This document shows, one piece after another, positions 44,464 through 55,563 of a DNA stretch of 64,000 bases. The translations under genes were made by a program, and so were the position numbers. Positions within the stretch are counted from its first letter, which is position 1. Every line of letters begins with the position of its first letter. This DNA comes from Ovis canadensis (Eukaryota; Chordata; Mammalia; Artiodactyla; Bovidae). The stretch is from positions 6,408,501 through 6,472,500 of the forward strand of contig NC_091247.1 of assembly GCF_042477335.2 (NCBI RefSeq). Direction: 5' to 3'. The notes beneath the pieces were generated by a model. That model searched no databases. It was not told the origin of the DNA and saw nothing but the letters and a program-made list of their open reading frames with translations.

Positions 44464-45912
44464 AGGCATGAGTAAGGGAGCACCGCCACCTCTGCAAAGC
44501 CTCTTCCTCCAAAACCTCTGGGGGGCCAGGAGGGCTGCATCTGCTTGGCCTCTGACGTTTTGGGGAGGCTGACTGACATCACCTCTTGGGGTCCAGCAAG
44601 CAGCGGACGATCATCAGCTGTGCACCTTGAAAGCCCTCAGTCTCCGCGGCCGCTGGGCCATCACTAACACGTCAATGTGCAGACCATGCGCCCTCTCCCC
44701 CCGCCACATTCCCTCACTGACCGCTGGCCGAGGATGCCTGACCCAGGGCTCTATGCCCAGCACAGGGTCCTTGCCTGCCCTTCAAAGCCCAACCCACTGG
44801 GCGGGGCAGGTGGGGGTCATAGGAGGTCTTTGGATTCTGGGAACAGAGAGGCAGAATGCCATATATTAGGACGTGGGACCAGCCACTCTGGGAGGTGGGG
44901 GCACAGGGCCGAGAGCTTGGAGGTAGAGCTCTAGAACTGTCTTTTCTGGCTCCTCACCCCACATCTCTCTGCACCTTCATTTATAAGAGAATGGCCTCTG
45001 CTCCCCCTGACTCCCAGCTGCTTCTAGGGCTGACATCCAGCCCGCCCCTGCCAAGCCCCAGTGGGTTAAATATGGGGTGGGGACATCCCTCCTCCCCCCA
45101 CCTCCACTCCGAGACAGCATCCAGCAACACACCCACCCAAGCACCACATCGCTGGCAGCTGGCTGGCTCCCAGGCTAGGGGCGGGAGGGCAGAAAAGACC
45201 CATGGGTCCATGGAAGTGGCCTCTCTCTCCTCCTGCCTAGCCCAGCAGCTGCTGCTTCTTGTGGTTCTCTGCCCCGTCTCTCTACTTGAAGGACACCTGC
45301 CAACACCCAGCTGACGGCAGGAACCTGCCAGAGTCAGAGAGCCCCTGGAGCCTGGGGCCTGGGGACACTGAAGGCAGCAAACCAGAGAGAAAGGGAGGTG
45401 TCACTTTCAGCTCCTTCCAAATGGGCTGCCGGCTCGGGGGTGACTTGTCTCCAAGGGCGAGGTTTGGCCCTTAGCCTGGAAGACTGTGGAAGTCAGCACA
45501 GTCTAAGGGGTGGCAGGGGAGGCCCTGTAAGGACTTGGCCCCTGACTGCCCGTGTGGCCCAAGGTTCTCCCTGGTCTGCCGCGTGGCTGGGTTTCCCGGC
45601 ATGCCGCTCTGGAAGAGTAAATAAAGCCTTGTTAATAATTCTGTCTGAATCACCTGGCATGGCCTCTGGATGCTCTGTGCTAACAGTGGTTCATAGGGGC
45701 CTGGAGAGACTTGTCACTGGGAGGTAAGATGATTGAAAATCCATGAGGCCACCTGCTAATGGGTTTTATGGACCCATTTAGCCTGGACCAGGCTAAGGTA
45801 GGAGTCCCACTACTGAGGGCCACCGATATGCAGTGTGGGCAAACTAGCCTGCATGCGAATTCCAGAAGGGGTAAACGAGCTTCATCTCAAAACCAAGGAA
45901 ATCAGTTTTAAA

Positions 45913-46220
45913 GATCAAACCAGTCAATCCTAAAGGAAATCAACCTTGAATATTCATCGGAAGGACTGATGCTGAACCTGAAACTCCAATACTTTGGCCA
46001 CCTGATGCAGAGTCGACTCACTGGAAAAGACCCTGATGCTGGGAAAGACTGAGGGCAAAAGGAGAAGGGGGCGGCAGAGGATGAGATGGTAGGATGGCAT
46101 CACCAACTCAATGGACATGAGTTTGAACAAGCTCTGGGAGATGGTGAAGGACAGGGAAGCCTGGCATGCTTTGGTTCATGGGGTCGCAAAGAGCCAGACA
46201 TGACTGACTGAACAACAACG
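45913..46220 (+). mobile_element. BovB LINE 3' fragment
   Basis: AAACCAGTCAATCCTAAAGG, CCAATACTTTGGCCACCTGA, GACCCTGATGCTGGGAAAGA and GTTCATGGGGTCGCAAAGAG. It faces an opposite-strand BovB copy 517 bases away. Confidence 0.93.
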
Positions 46221-46737
46221 AAACGGGCTAAAGCATAAAGGGAACTTTATTGACCCATGTAACTCAGGAATCCAGCAGGATCTGCCTTCAGGCAAGGCTT
46301 GATCCAGGTGTACAGGCTCGGAGAGGATCTGGGTTTCCCCTCTCCATTTCTGGCTCTGCATCCTCAGCACTGGGACCATTGCTGGAAGGTTCTCGAACCT
46401 GCTGCAGGTGGCAGTTTAGGCGGCCCACTTGGTGTTTGCATCCTGCTGAAAGTGACCTTCCTCCCCTGCCAACCAATCTATGTGGTGGGGTGGGGAGACA
46501 AGAGATGTGCTGATCAGTCTAAACTAGTTGAGAGCTTCAAGGCTAGAGCTGGGAGTATGGGGTCAGTCTCACCCACACCACAAGTCTGAGAAACCTGGGG
46601 TTCCAGTATGGGATAGAGAAGAGGAGATAAAAGTGTGAGAGGCAGCAGGCAAAGTCCCTCACATCCCTCCTTTGTGCTGTAATTATCGATACACTGATGT
46701 GACCCAATACACAGATCTGGGTGCAGTCTGATTATGT

Positions 46738-47545
46738 TCACTTCAGTTGCTCAGTCATGTCCGACTCTTTGCGACCCCATGGACTGCAGCACTCTAGGCC
46801 TCCCTGTCCATCACCAACTCCCAAAGTTTACTCAAACTCATGTCCATTGAGTCAGTGATGCCATCCAACTATTTCATCCTCTGTTGTCCCCTTCTCCTCT
46901 TGCTTTCAATCTTTCCCAGCGTCAGGGTCTTTTCAAATGAGTCAGCTCTTCGCATCAGATGGCCAAAGGGTTGGAGTTTCAGCTTCAGCATCAGTCCTTC
47001 CAATGAACACCCAGGACTGATCTCCTTTAGGATGGACTGGTTGGATCTTGCTGTCCAAGGGACTCTCAAGAGTCTTCTCCAACACCACAGTTCACAAGCA
47101 TCAATTCTTTGGTGCTCAGCTTTCTTCACAGTCCAACTCTCACATCCATACATGACCACTGGAAAAACCATAGCTTTGACTAGATGGACCTTTGTTGACA
47201 AAGTAATGTCTCTGCTTTTCAATATGCTGTCTAGGTTGGTCATAACTTTCCTTCCAAGGAGTAAGCGTCTTTTAATTTCATGGCTGCAATCACCATCTGC
47301 AGTGATTTTGGAGCCCAGAGAAATAAAGTCAGCCACTGTTTCCATTGTTTCCCCATCTATTTGTCATGAAGTGATGGGACCGGATGCCATGGTCTTCGTT
47401 TTCTGAATGTTGAGCTTTAAGCCAACTTTTTCACTCTCCTCTTTCACTTTCATCAAGAGGCTCTTTAGTTCCTCTTCACTTTCTGCCATAAGGGTGGTGT
47501 CATCTGCATATCTGAGGTTATTGATATTTCTCCCGACAATCTTGG
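46738..47545 (-). mobile_element. BovB LINE fragment with reverse transcriptase YADD
   Basis: The longest BovB piece here (about 808 bases). The minus-strand frame 47364-47561 carries the RT active-site motif as LRYADDTTLMAES, followed by LMKVKEESEKVGL. A second open stretch, 46869-47345, continues with LLLGRKVMTNLDSILKSRD and CESWTVKKAEHQRID. The two stretches are separated by a stop or frame change near 47350, and the N-terminal endonuclease and most of the RT are missing. So the piece keeps its catalytic motif but is not functional. Confidence 0.95.
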
Positions 47546-47551
47546 ATGAAT

Positions 47552-47650
47552 GGATAAACAAAATATGGTATGTGTGAGTATGTATATAAAATGGAATATT
47601 ACCCAGCCTTAAAAAGGAATGAAATTCTGAGACATGTCATAAATGAACAA
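47552..47650 (+). mobile_element. L1 fragment
   Basis: GATGAATGGATAAACAAAAT, ATATAAAATGGAATATTACC and CAGCCTTAAAAAGGAATGAA match the common L1 ORF2/3' UTR junction segment. Confidence 0.75.
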
Positions 47651-48298
47651 TGAAATTATTATGTGAAGCCAAACACCTATTCAGATCTTTTGCACATTTA
47701 AAAAATGGGTTACCTTTTTATTGAGTCATATGAGTTCTTCATACATCCTGGAAACAAGACCATTCTCAGATATACGATTTGCAAATATTCAGGCTGTCTT
47801 TTCAGTTTCTTGATGATGCCCTTTGAAGCTCGTAAGTTTTAATTTGCATCAACTCCAGTTTACCTTTTCTTTATTGCTTGTCTTTGGTGTCATATGTAAG
47901 AAACAATTGCCTAATTACAAGATCATAAAGATTTACCCCATGTGCTCTTGTAAGAGTTTTATAGCTTCAAAGGTATGATCCATTGAGGTAATTTGGGTAT
48001 ATGGTGTGAGGTAAGGTTACAAACTTACTTTCTACATGTGAATGTCCAGTTTTCCTTAGCACCATTGGTTGGGGAGGGAAAAAGATCCTTTTCAGACTGA
48101 ATTGAATGGTCTTGGCACCCTTGTCATAAATGCTCGGGTTCATTTCAGGACTTCCTATTTTATATTATTGAGCTATACATTCATGCTCATATCCATGCCA
48201 CCCACATTCTCTTGATCATGACAGCTTTGTGTATGCTTTGAAACTGAGAAATGGGAGTCCATCAGCTTTGTTTTTTTTCAAGATTGTTCTGGCTACTA

Positions 48299-48482
48299 TG
48301 AAAGTGTTAGTCACTCAGTTGTGTCCCATTCTTTGTGACTCCTTGGACTATAACTTGCCAGGCCTCCCTGTCCATAGAATTCTCCAAGCAAGAATACTGG
48401 AGTGGGTAGCCATTCCCTTCTCCAGGGTATCTTCCTAACCCAGGGATTGAACTCCGGTCTCCTGCATTGCAGGCAGATTCTG
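48299..48482 (-). mobile_element. Bov-tA SINE inside L1
   Basis: GTGTTAGTCACTCAGTTGTG, GCAAGAATACTGGAGTGGGT and TCTCCTGCATTGCAGGCAGA. The head is trimmed (TTCTGCTACCATGAATTCC). Confidence 0.93.
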
Positions 48483-48660
48483 CTACCATGAATTCCTCAC
48501 ATTTGCAGATGAATTTGAAGAACAAATTGTGAACTTCTGCAAAGAAAGCTCCTGGGATTTGGGTAGGGATTACATTGAATTCTAAGATCAATTTGGGGAG
48601 TATTGTCCTCTTTAACAATATTGTTTCCTGATCCATGAGTATGAGATTGCTTTCTATTTA

Positions 48661-49010
48661 TTTCAGTTCAGCTCAGTCGCTCCAGCCATGTCCGACTCTC
48701 TGCGACTCCATAGACTGCGGCACGCCAGGCTTCCCTGTCCATCACCAACTCCCAGAGCTTGCTCAAACTCCTGTCCATCAAGTCGGTGATGCCATCCAAC
48801 CATCTCATCCTCTCTCTGTCATCCCCTTGTCCTCCTGCCTTCAATCTTTCCCAGCATCAGGGTCTTTTCCAATGAGTCAGTTCTTCACATCAGGTGGCCA
48901 AAGTACTGGAGTTTCAGCTTCAGCATCAGTCCTTCCAATGAATACGCAGGACTGGTTTGCTTTAGGATGGATTGGTTGGATCACCTTGCTGTCCAAGGGA
49001 TTCTTTTTAA
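48661..49010 (-). mobile_element. BovB LINE 3' fragment inside L1
   Basis: TTCAGTTCAGCTCAGTCGCT, GGCACGCCAGGCTTCCCTGT, CAAGTCGGTGATGCCATCCA and CAGGTGGCCAAAGTACTGGA. Confidence 0.93.
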
Positions 49011-49030
49011 ATCGTCTTTAATTTCTTTCA

Positions 49031-49212
49031 GAGCTTCCCTGGTGGCTCAGCTGGTAAAGAATCCACCTGCAGTGTGGGAGACCTGGGTTCAGTCCCTGGG
49101 TTGGGAAGATCCCCTGCGGAAGAGAACCCACTCCAGTATTCTGGCGCAGAGAATTACACAGACTGCCTAGTCCATGGGGTCAAAGAGTCGGCCATGACCG
49201 AGTGACTTTCAC
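49031..49212 (+). mobile_element. Bov-tA SINE with perfect 12-bp target duplication
   Basis: AGCTTCCCTGGTGGCTCAGC, GGTTCAGTCCCTGGGTTGGG, CCGAGTGACTTTCAC. TAATTTCTTTCA is present immediately on the left (49019-49030) and on the right (49213-49224), an exact target-site duplication. Confidence 0.95.
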
Positions 49213-49616
49213 TAATTTCTTTCAATGCTTTCAGAGTATAAATTTTACACATCTGTTAAATTTGTCTGTTTTATTCTTTTTGATGCTATTGTAAATGGAA
49301 ATGTTTTACTTTCATTGTATGGACTGTTCATTCCAAGTGTATAGAAAGAGTTGACCTTTGCATATTGACCTTGCATCGTCCTTGCTTGCTTTTGCATCTC
49401 CATGCTTTACACAGCAGGCAGTCACTGTGGCAAAGCCTGCGGGTGGGGCAAGACTGGAAGCCAGGCCACCAGCCGCAAGGCAGCAGCTGATGTTGTAATC
49501 CAGGTGACAGGTGTGTGGGGCTGGCCTGGCAAAGTGGGGAAAAAGAAATGGGTGGGCTTGAGCCACAGGACTGGGATGGGGTGGGAGGAAAGGAATTGTC
49601 AAGGATAAGGTCCATA

Positions 49617-49728
49617 AGTGAAGTCGCTCAGTCGAGTCTGACTCTTAGCGACCCCATGGACTGCAGCCTACCAGACTCCTCCGTCCATGGGATTTTCCAG
49701 GCAAGAGCACTGTAGTGGGGTGCCATTG
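49617..49728 (-). mobile_element. Bov-tA/BOV-A2 SINE, truncated
   Basis: GAAGTCGCTCAGTCGAGTCT, CCCCATGGACTGCAGCCTAC and GGCAAGAGCACTGTAGTGGG, ending at GTGCCATTGTAGG. Confidence 0.92.
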
Positions 49729-49895
49729 TAGGTAACAGGGAATACTCCTCAGCACTCTATAATGGCCTCTATGGGAAAAGAATCTTAAAAAGGGTGGATG
49801 TGTGTGTATGTATAACTGATTCACTTTGCTGTACACCTGAAATGAATACAACATTGTAAATCAACTATATGCTGATAAAATGTTTTTAAATGAAC
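49729..49895 (+). mobile_element. L1 3' end
   Basis: CACTCTATAATGGCCTCTAT, GGGAAAAGAATCTTAAAAAG, AACTGATTCACTTTGCTGTA and AACATTGTAAATCAACTATA. Confidence 0.85.
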
Positions 49896-50033
49896 AACAA
49901 AAAAGGGTAAGGCCCTAAGTTTTTGGCCTGGATCACATTTACCAGGATTAGGGGTAGGTGGTGTCATGGTAGTTTCATTTTGAAAGTGTGGCTTTGAAGT
50001 GCCTTTAAAACAAGCGGAAGGAAGGGAATTAAT

Positions 50034-50155
50034 TCCTGGCAGTCTAGTGGCTAGGACTTAGCACTCTTTATGCCAAGTACCTGGGTTCAATCCCTGTCGG
50101 GGAACAAAAAAGTTCCATAAGCCACGAGGTAAGCGAGAAACAAACAAACCAAAAA
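50034..50155 (+). mobile_element. CHR-2-type SINE
   Basis: TTCCTGGCAGTCTAGTGGCT, GGGTTCAATCCCTGTCGGGG and AAAAGTTCCATAAGCCACGA. Confidence 0.85.
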
Positions 50156-50477
50156 AAGCCACCAGTTCCAGAGGCAGCTGAATAAGCCATTAGTAGCTCA
50201 GGGCAGCTCTAGGCTGGAAATAAAATCCCGGGTGTCAGAGAGCGGGAAGACAGCTGAGCAGTGGCAGAGAAGCCAGCACCAAACGGATGGACGCAGGAAG
50301 CCAGCTGTGGCCAGGCAGCTGGAGAAGAAAGCTGGGGATGAAGCCTCCCGGGGGAGGGTCCCACGGTGCCGGAAGCTGCTGAAGTCACAGCAGGTAGTAA
50401 CCCAGCCTCAAAGACTGCAGGAGACTTCGGCCAATGGAACCCAGACTGCACTGAGGTGGGCGTGCATGCGTGCGTCT

Positions 50478-50650
50478 GTGCACACGCTCAGTCGCATCTG
50501 ATTCATTTGTGACCCCACGGACTGTAGCCCACCAGGCTCCCGTCCATGGCATTTTCCAGGCAAGAATACGGGGATGGGTAGCCATTTCCTTCTCCAGGGC
50601 ATCTTCCTGACCCAGGGATCGAACCCGCACCTCCTGTATCGGCCGGCAGC
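50478..50650 (-). mobile_element. Bov-tA SINE
   Basis: CACACGCTCAGTCGCATCTG, GGCAAGAATACGGGGATGGG and GACCCAGGGATCGAACCCGC. Confidence 0.93.
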
Positions 50651-51949
50651 TTCTTGAACACTGTGCCTGGGTGGGAAAGAAGACCTAAGAAGCTTGCCCT
50701 GTAAGTGGGGGGTGGGGGCTGCTTAGCCTGGGGAGACTTAGTTTTTAGTTTATTTCCCCAAGTGTTTGGGGAAAAACTTGAACAAGCTGTACTGCTGGTG
50801 GGAAGGGGTCAATTAAACTGGAAAGGGCGGGAGGGAAGAGGGGAGGAAGTAAGGGCAACGGTGATGTGCTCAACTCTGTCCCATGCATCCCATCCCCGCC
50901 ACTGCTCTCTCATCAGGCAGCGGGAGCCAGACTGCTTATATTCTAGTTCTGCAAACACCAGGGTATTAGGTGCTTTCAGCCCCTGATCGAGCCAGGAAGA
51001 CTAGAGCCCAAGGCCTGAACGAGACGCCTGCTGCACACATGATCGAGGACGACTGATGCAGAGATTCAAGCTCAGCTCTGCACGTTCTCACGAGCAGTTC
51101 CCTCTGTTTTTATGAAGGTCAGCATCCCTGGCAACTGGGAAGGACTGGTGTAGGGTGCGGTTCCTGCAAGGGGCACGACCCCATAAAATCCAGCCCCCAA
51201 ACCACGCAGGCAGCTGCTCCCCATGTGCAGGGCCAGACCAGCATGAGGGCTGGATGGATGTTCAGCAGTGCCCGCTGGGCACGCAGCTCGAGCCGGGGAC
51301 GGCTCGGGTCTGCGGGTCTTCGGGAAGTCAGCGCTTTCTCACCCCGCTTAGCAGCCACGTTGTTGCACAGCCTGAGGGACTGTGCAGCTCTCCACCTGCT
51401 GACCTGACGGATTCCGGGGAAGGGAAGGGCATCCAGAGGAGGCGGCTGCCACAGGGAAGCAGCCCACGTGGGCACCAGGAGGACTCCACGGGCTCCTGGG
51501 GGCAGTGGGCTGCTCTTGGCCAGCAGATCTGGGTCAGCCCTGTTTGACCAACTCATTAGAGAAACCAGAAGGCAGCTCAGACCCACCGGCACAGGCCTTC
51601 CTGGCCCTGAGTGGCACCCTGAGATAGAGGGTCCAGGTAGTGTCTTCTGCAGCCTGTGAAGCTCATGTGTAGTCAACTCAGATGCCTGTGATTCTAACTG
51701 GGGAGGAGGAAGCCTCCTTGTTCCAATGGAGGGGAGTGGTTCAGCTGGCACACCAGCCCCTGCCTGTACCCTCCTCACCCGATTACCACTGCAACCCTGC
51801 CAGGTGGGCCCAGAGAGGATGCCAGCTCACTGCAGTGGGTCCAGAAGTCTGCATGGGTGGGCACTCAACACACCCCGTGAACTCCTGGGGCAGGTCTCAA
51901 CCAGGGAGCTGGGCTCTTGAGGTGTGACCTGGCACAGCTGAGGCGGCAC

Positions 51950-52060
51950 TGCCTGGGAGCTTGTTAGCAATGCAGCCTCTCAGGCCTGGAGACCTACTGA
52001 ATCACAAGCCCCGAGCCCTCCGGGGGACTCACACTTGCTCGGGTCTGAGACGCACTGGGT
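51950..52060 (+). mobile_element. MER5-like hAT element remnant
   Basis: GGGAGCTTGTTAGCAATGCA, GGAGACCTACTGAATCACAA and GGTCTGAGACGCACTGGGTG resemble a short MER5/MER20-type element. Confidence 0.55.
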
Positions 52061-52609
52061 GAGACAGTCCCCGGGTCCTTCCCGCACCTTCCCTCAGCTG
52101 TCCCCTTCCTGCCTCAGCACCTCACGCTCTCGACAGCCTCATTTGACTCCTGAGCCGTCCACTCTCAGAACGCCCTGTCCCCTCTCCTCAGGCTTCATTC
52201 CACAGATACCCTTAATAACCCAAGACCTGGGCAGAGTCAGGAAGGGGCTGCGGGTGAGGCATGGCCGGTAACTGGAAGATCTGGGCCAGAGGACAAGGAC
52301 CCAAGGCCTTCATACCGAGCTTCTGTGAGACAGTGAATAGAGGGTCGTTCGAACGTTCCTGTCAGCACAGCAGCAGTGCCTGAGGCCCGTGACTCTACCT
52401 TCATCACCCCAAGGCTGGAGTCCAGGAGACCCAGGTTCTCCTCTTGGCTCCGACACTCAGCAGGTGGGTGAGGTGGAGGGTGGACACAACCATGTCCAGG
52501 CCCCCATTTTTGCAGCTTTACAGCCAGGGATCTGAATGGACAAGTCATAGACGTCTCCTGCATGGAGGAAGCCATACACTGAAGCGGGATCCCACGCACG
52601 CGACCTTCC

Positions 52610-52835
52610 AGAATAGACCAGACAATGGCGTAGACATCAGAGCAGTGTCTGTGGCAGCTGTGCAGAGGGGGTGGTGTGGACCGAGAAGGGGCACAGGGGA
52701 CTTTATGGGGTCATGGAAATGTTACATCTCAGTTAAAGGAGAGGCTGGAGCTGCTTATACACGTTAAAACTCTTCCAACTGTATGTCTGAAAGGTAAATT
52801 TTACTGTATGTAAGTTAAACCTCCATTTAAAACAT
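52610..52835 (+). mobile_element. Ancient L1 3' end
   Basis: GGAAATGTTACATCTCAGTT, ACACGTTAAAACTCTTCCAA, CTGTATGTCTGAAAGGTAAA and TTTTACTGTATGTAAGTTAA match an old L1 3' terminus. Confidence 0.7.
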
Positions 52836-52888
52836 TTCTAGTAAAATAAGGAGTTTGGGATTAGATGACTTCCTCTGATTTTTCTTCT

Positions 52889-53205
52889 TAAAAAAATTTT
52901 TTTTATTTGGGGCTGTACTGGGTCATTACTGCTGTGTGCGAGCTTTTCCTAGCTGTGCCAAGTGGAGGCTACTCTTCACTGTACAGGGCTTCTCAATGCA
53001 GTGGCTTCTCTTGCTACCGAGCGCCGGCTCTAGGTGTGCGGGCTTCAGTAATTGCAGCTCGAGGGCTCCAGAGTGCAGGCTCGGTACTTATGGCCCCTGG
53101 GCTTAGTCACCCGAGGCACGTGGAATCTTCCCAGACTAGGGATGGAAGCTGTGTCCCCTGCCACTGGCAGGCGGATTCTTAACCACTGGACCACCAGGGC
53201 AGTCT
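52889..53205 (-). mobile_element. CHR-1-type SINE
   Basis: TATTTGGGGCTGTACTGGGT, TCAATGCAGTGGCTTCTCTT, GGAATCTTCCCAGACTAGGG and CACTGGACCACCAGGGCAGT, close to full length. It is the last young SINE I see before the GPR107 3' UTR. Confidence 0.9.
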
Positions 53206-53645
53206 GGATTGTTTGGATTCTGACGTGGGATAACCAGCTTCGAAAGGGGGCAGACCTACGCCTGTCGAGGTGTAGGCTTTGCCCCAGGTCTCTGCCGTCA
53301 GAGCCCGTCCAGGGGCAGCAGTGCGCAGGACCTGGCTCAGAAGGCACCCCGACCCCTGTGCAGGCAGGACCCTCGTCAATTACAGCTGCTCTTCCATCTG
53401 TTCTAAGACACGGCCTCTGGAGTTGCAGCCATGTCTGTGTTTCGGTAGCAGCTGCACAGATCTGCTAAGACACGGTAACTTCTCTAGTAGGTGTCACTAT
53501 TGTCAGCAGGAGTGAGTGGGAGGCATTCACTAATTTAATGAACAAAAAATCACAAAGAAAAAAATGATAAGAGGGAAGTGGAGAGACAGCAGTCAGGAGT
53601 TGGCGACTTGCTCGGATCACAAACATACATTTCCGCCATAGAATC

Positions 53646-53651
53646 TTTATT
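53646..53651 (-). terminator. GPR107: GPR107 distal poly(A) signal
   Basis: TTTATT on the plus strand is AATAAA on the gene strand (GTAAAATAAAGATTC). Downstream on the gene strand is the GU-rich GTATGTTTGTGATC, about 25 bases after the hexamer. This places cleavage near 53630. Confidence 0.75.
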
Positions 53652-55557
53652 TTACATGTTTGCATCACAGCAAGAGAATCCACCCTCTACATCACCCTGA
53701 TCGGAACCCCCACCTGTTATATGTTTACATAAATACTCTTCAATAATCATCAGCGTTTAAAAAAGAAAAAAAAATACTGACAACTCCCTCTGCATCCCAA
53801 ACTAACCTGGAAAGCAAAGAATATTTACAGACATTTTCTCCCCCAAATGAAACTTATTTTCTGGATTGGATGTGTCTGAGTTCTTTTGAGGTCACATGAC
53901 CAGGTAAATCCAATTTTACGATCTGCAGAAGCTGCTTAAGGCGTCAAGAAACCCCCTTGTGCAGACAGGATTTTTGGATCCTTTTGTAATGAGTGTCTTA
54001 AATACTAAGAAGGCTGACAGCTGGCTCCCTGACTGATATGCCTGCCCACCACCAAACCTCAGACCCTGCCTCAAGACAAGCTTGCTGTCTTGGGAGTGAG
54101 CTAAGTTCTCTGTCTGACCTTGACCTTTACTGACTTAATCAGGGACCCCCTTCCCAAACAGCCGGAAGCCCAAAGGTCCCTGGTGTGACAAGCGAATCTT
54201 GGCTCCGGCACCTCCCTGTCCCTCCCCTGGCTTCGTTCTTCACACAGCCCCGCAGGGGAGGTGCGTGTCCATGTCCCAGAAACACTATCTGTCAGGCACA
54301 TACCGTGCAGAGTGGGCGGGTGCATCGCCAGGTGAGAGGAGAGACCCTGGGGGAAGCTGGAGAGTGTCCAGCTTGCCAATCAATAACTGCATTCCAGGTG
54401 GAGGTGACAAGGACTAGCATCAACTCAGGTGAAGCTCTTAAGACCTCCTGCCTGAAAACACTGGGAAAAAAGCGGAGTAAAGGAGCAGATCTTCTAGAAA
54501 GTCTGGTGTGGTTTGTTTCTGATATACCAAGAGGTATCAAGACAAAATCTAATTTAACTTCTTCAGTGGGAAAACCATTAATTTACTGAATTCTTAAGAA
54601 GAAGAAGAAGAAAAACCCGCAGGCCACAGCACCCTGGACTCAGCCAATTCCGAATCTGCTCAAGGTTGGGGTGGGTCAGGGAAGCAAGGGTGAGGTGTGG
54701 AGTGTGGGGCAGGAGGAGGGGTGGGCGACGACCCGGCTCCTCTGAAGTTCAGCTGCTGGGCAGCAGGAAGCACCAATGGCCCCAGTGCTCTGCAGGGTGT
54801 GTGGGGTAGCCTGTCTCAGGCCCCGGGAGATGGCCAGAGCCACTCACAGTGGAAACCAGCATATGTGACACCACTCCTTGGTCGGTGAGGACTAAAACAA
54901 GACATCCGTTTCCATGTGGGGGCAGAACATCACACACGGTCGAAAGCGATCATACGTGCTCGGGATAAAATTCTCCTGAGCTTGGAAAATACATCCTTCT
55001 CACAGCTGCTGGCAGAAAATGATGCAATGCACCAAGGGCTTCAGCCTGTGTTCCCAGGCTGAGCCCACGTGGACCTGACGGCCCTGGGCCAAAAGGAGGG
55101 GAGAGCGAGGGGAGAGGGAGAGGGATGTGGGTCGTGGGGAGGTCACAACGAGGGAGCAGACCCCTTGCCCTGACAGCCCCACGGAGTTGCATCATGAAGA
55201 GACTGGGTGCTGCCTTCGCTGGCTGGATATGTCCAAGGTGTGTGTGTGGGGGGACCCTGTAAATTTTACTCTAGAGTGGTTTCTGGAAAGAAAACTGGGC
55301 TCAGGATATGATCTGAGAAACCATCTTTTACACTAGAGCAAGCTTCTCCTTACAAGAGAACGGGCCCCCAGGTGTGTTCAGCGTACGCGCCGCTGCTAAA
55401 ACGTTACAGCACCGAGGGACGGAGAAATGGGCTAATGGAGTCTCTGGCCACTGTTAAGAGTTAGGATTAAGAGATCAACGATTTCAAAAACTAAAAAAGG
55501 GAGAGATCAGTGATTGTTCTTACTGTCCAAAAAGTGCTTTTCTAGCAAAATACACAC

Positions 55558-55563
55558 TTTATT
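55558..55563 (-). terminator. GPR107: Possible proximal GPR107 poly(A) signal
   Basis: On the gene strand the sequence is TTTAATAAAGTGTGTATTTT, a canonical hexamer directly followed by a GU-rich element. If used, the 3' UTR would be about 2.8 kb rather than 4.75 kb. Confidence 0.5.

Larger units (their letters stand above)
47680..49410 (-). mobile_element. Old L1 ORF2 region, antisense, split by three insertions
   Basis: Antisense L1 pieces: GATCTTTTGCACATTTAAAA, GATTTACCCCATGTGCTCTT, CAGTTTTCCTTAGCACCATT, GGTCTTGGCACCCTTGTCAT, CAAGATTGTTCTGGCTACTA, then 48483-48660 and 49213-49410 continue the element. Bov-tA (48299-48482), BovB (48661-49010) and a second Bov-tA (49031-49212) interrupt it, so L1 is the oldest layer. 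Confidence 0.8.
34800..53629. other. Intergenic region between GPR107 and NCS1
   Basis: About 19 kb between the NCS1 promoter and the GPR107 poly(A) site. It is crowded with SINEs and LINE pieces, listed separately. Stretches I could not assign to repeats are 35210-36190, 36820-38500, 41180-43390, 44462-45912, 46221-46737, 50690-51945 and 52060-52610. They are moderately GC-rich, carry only short overlapping frames, and show no exon with coding-like similarity to a family I know. No tRNA or other structured RNA gene was recognised. Confidence 0.7.
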
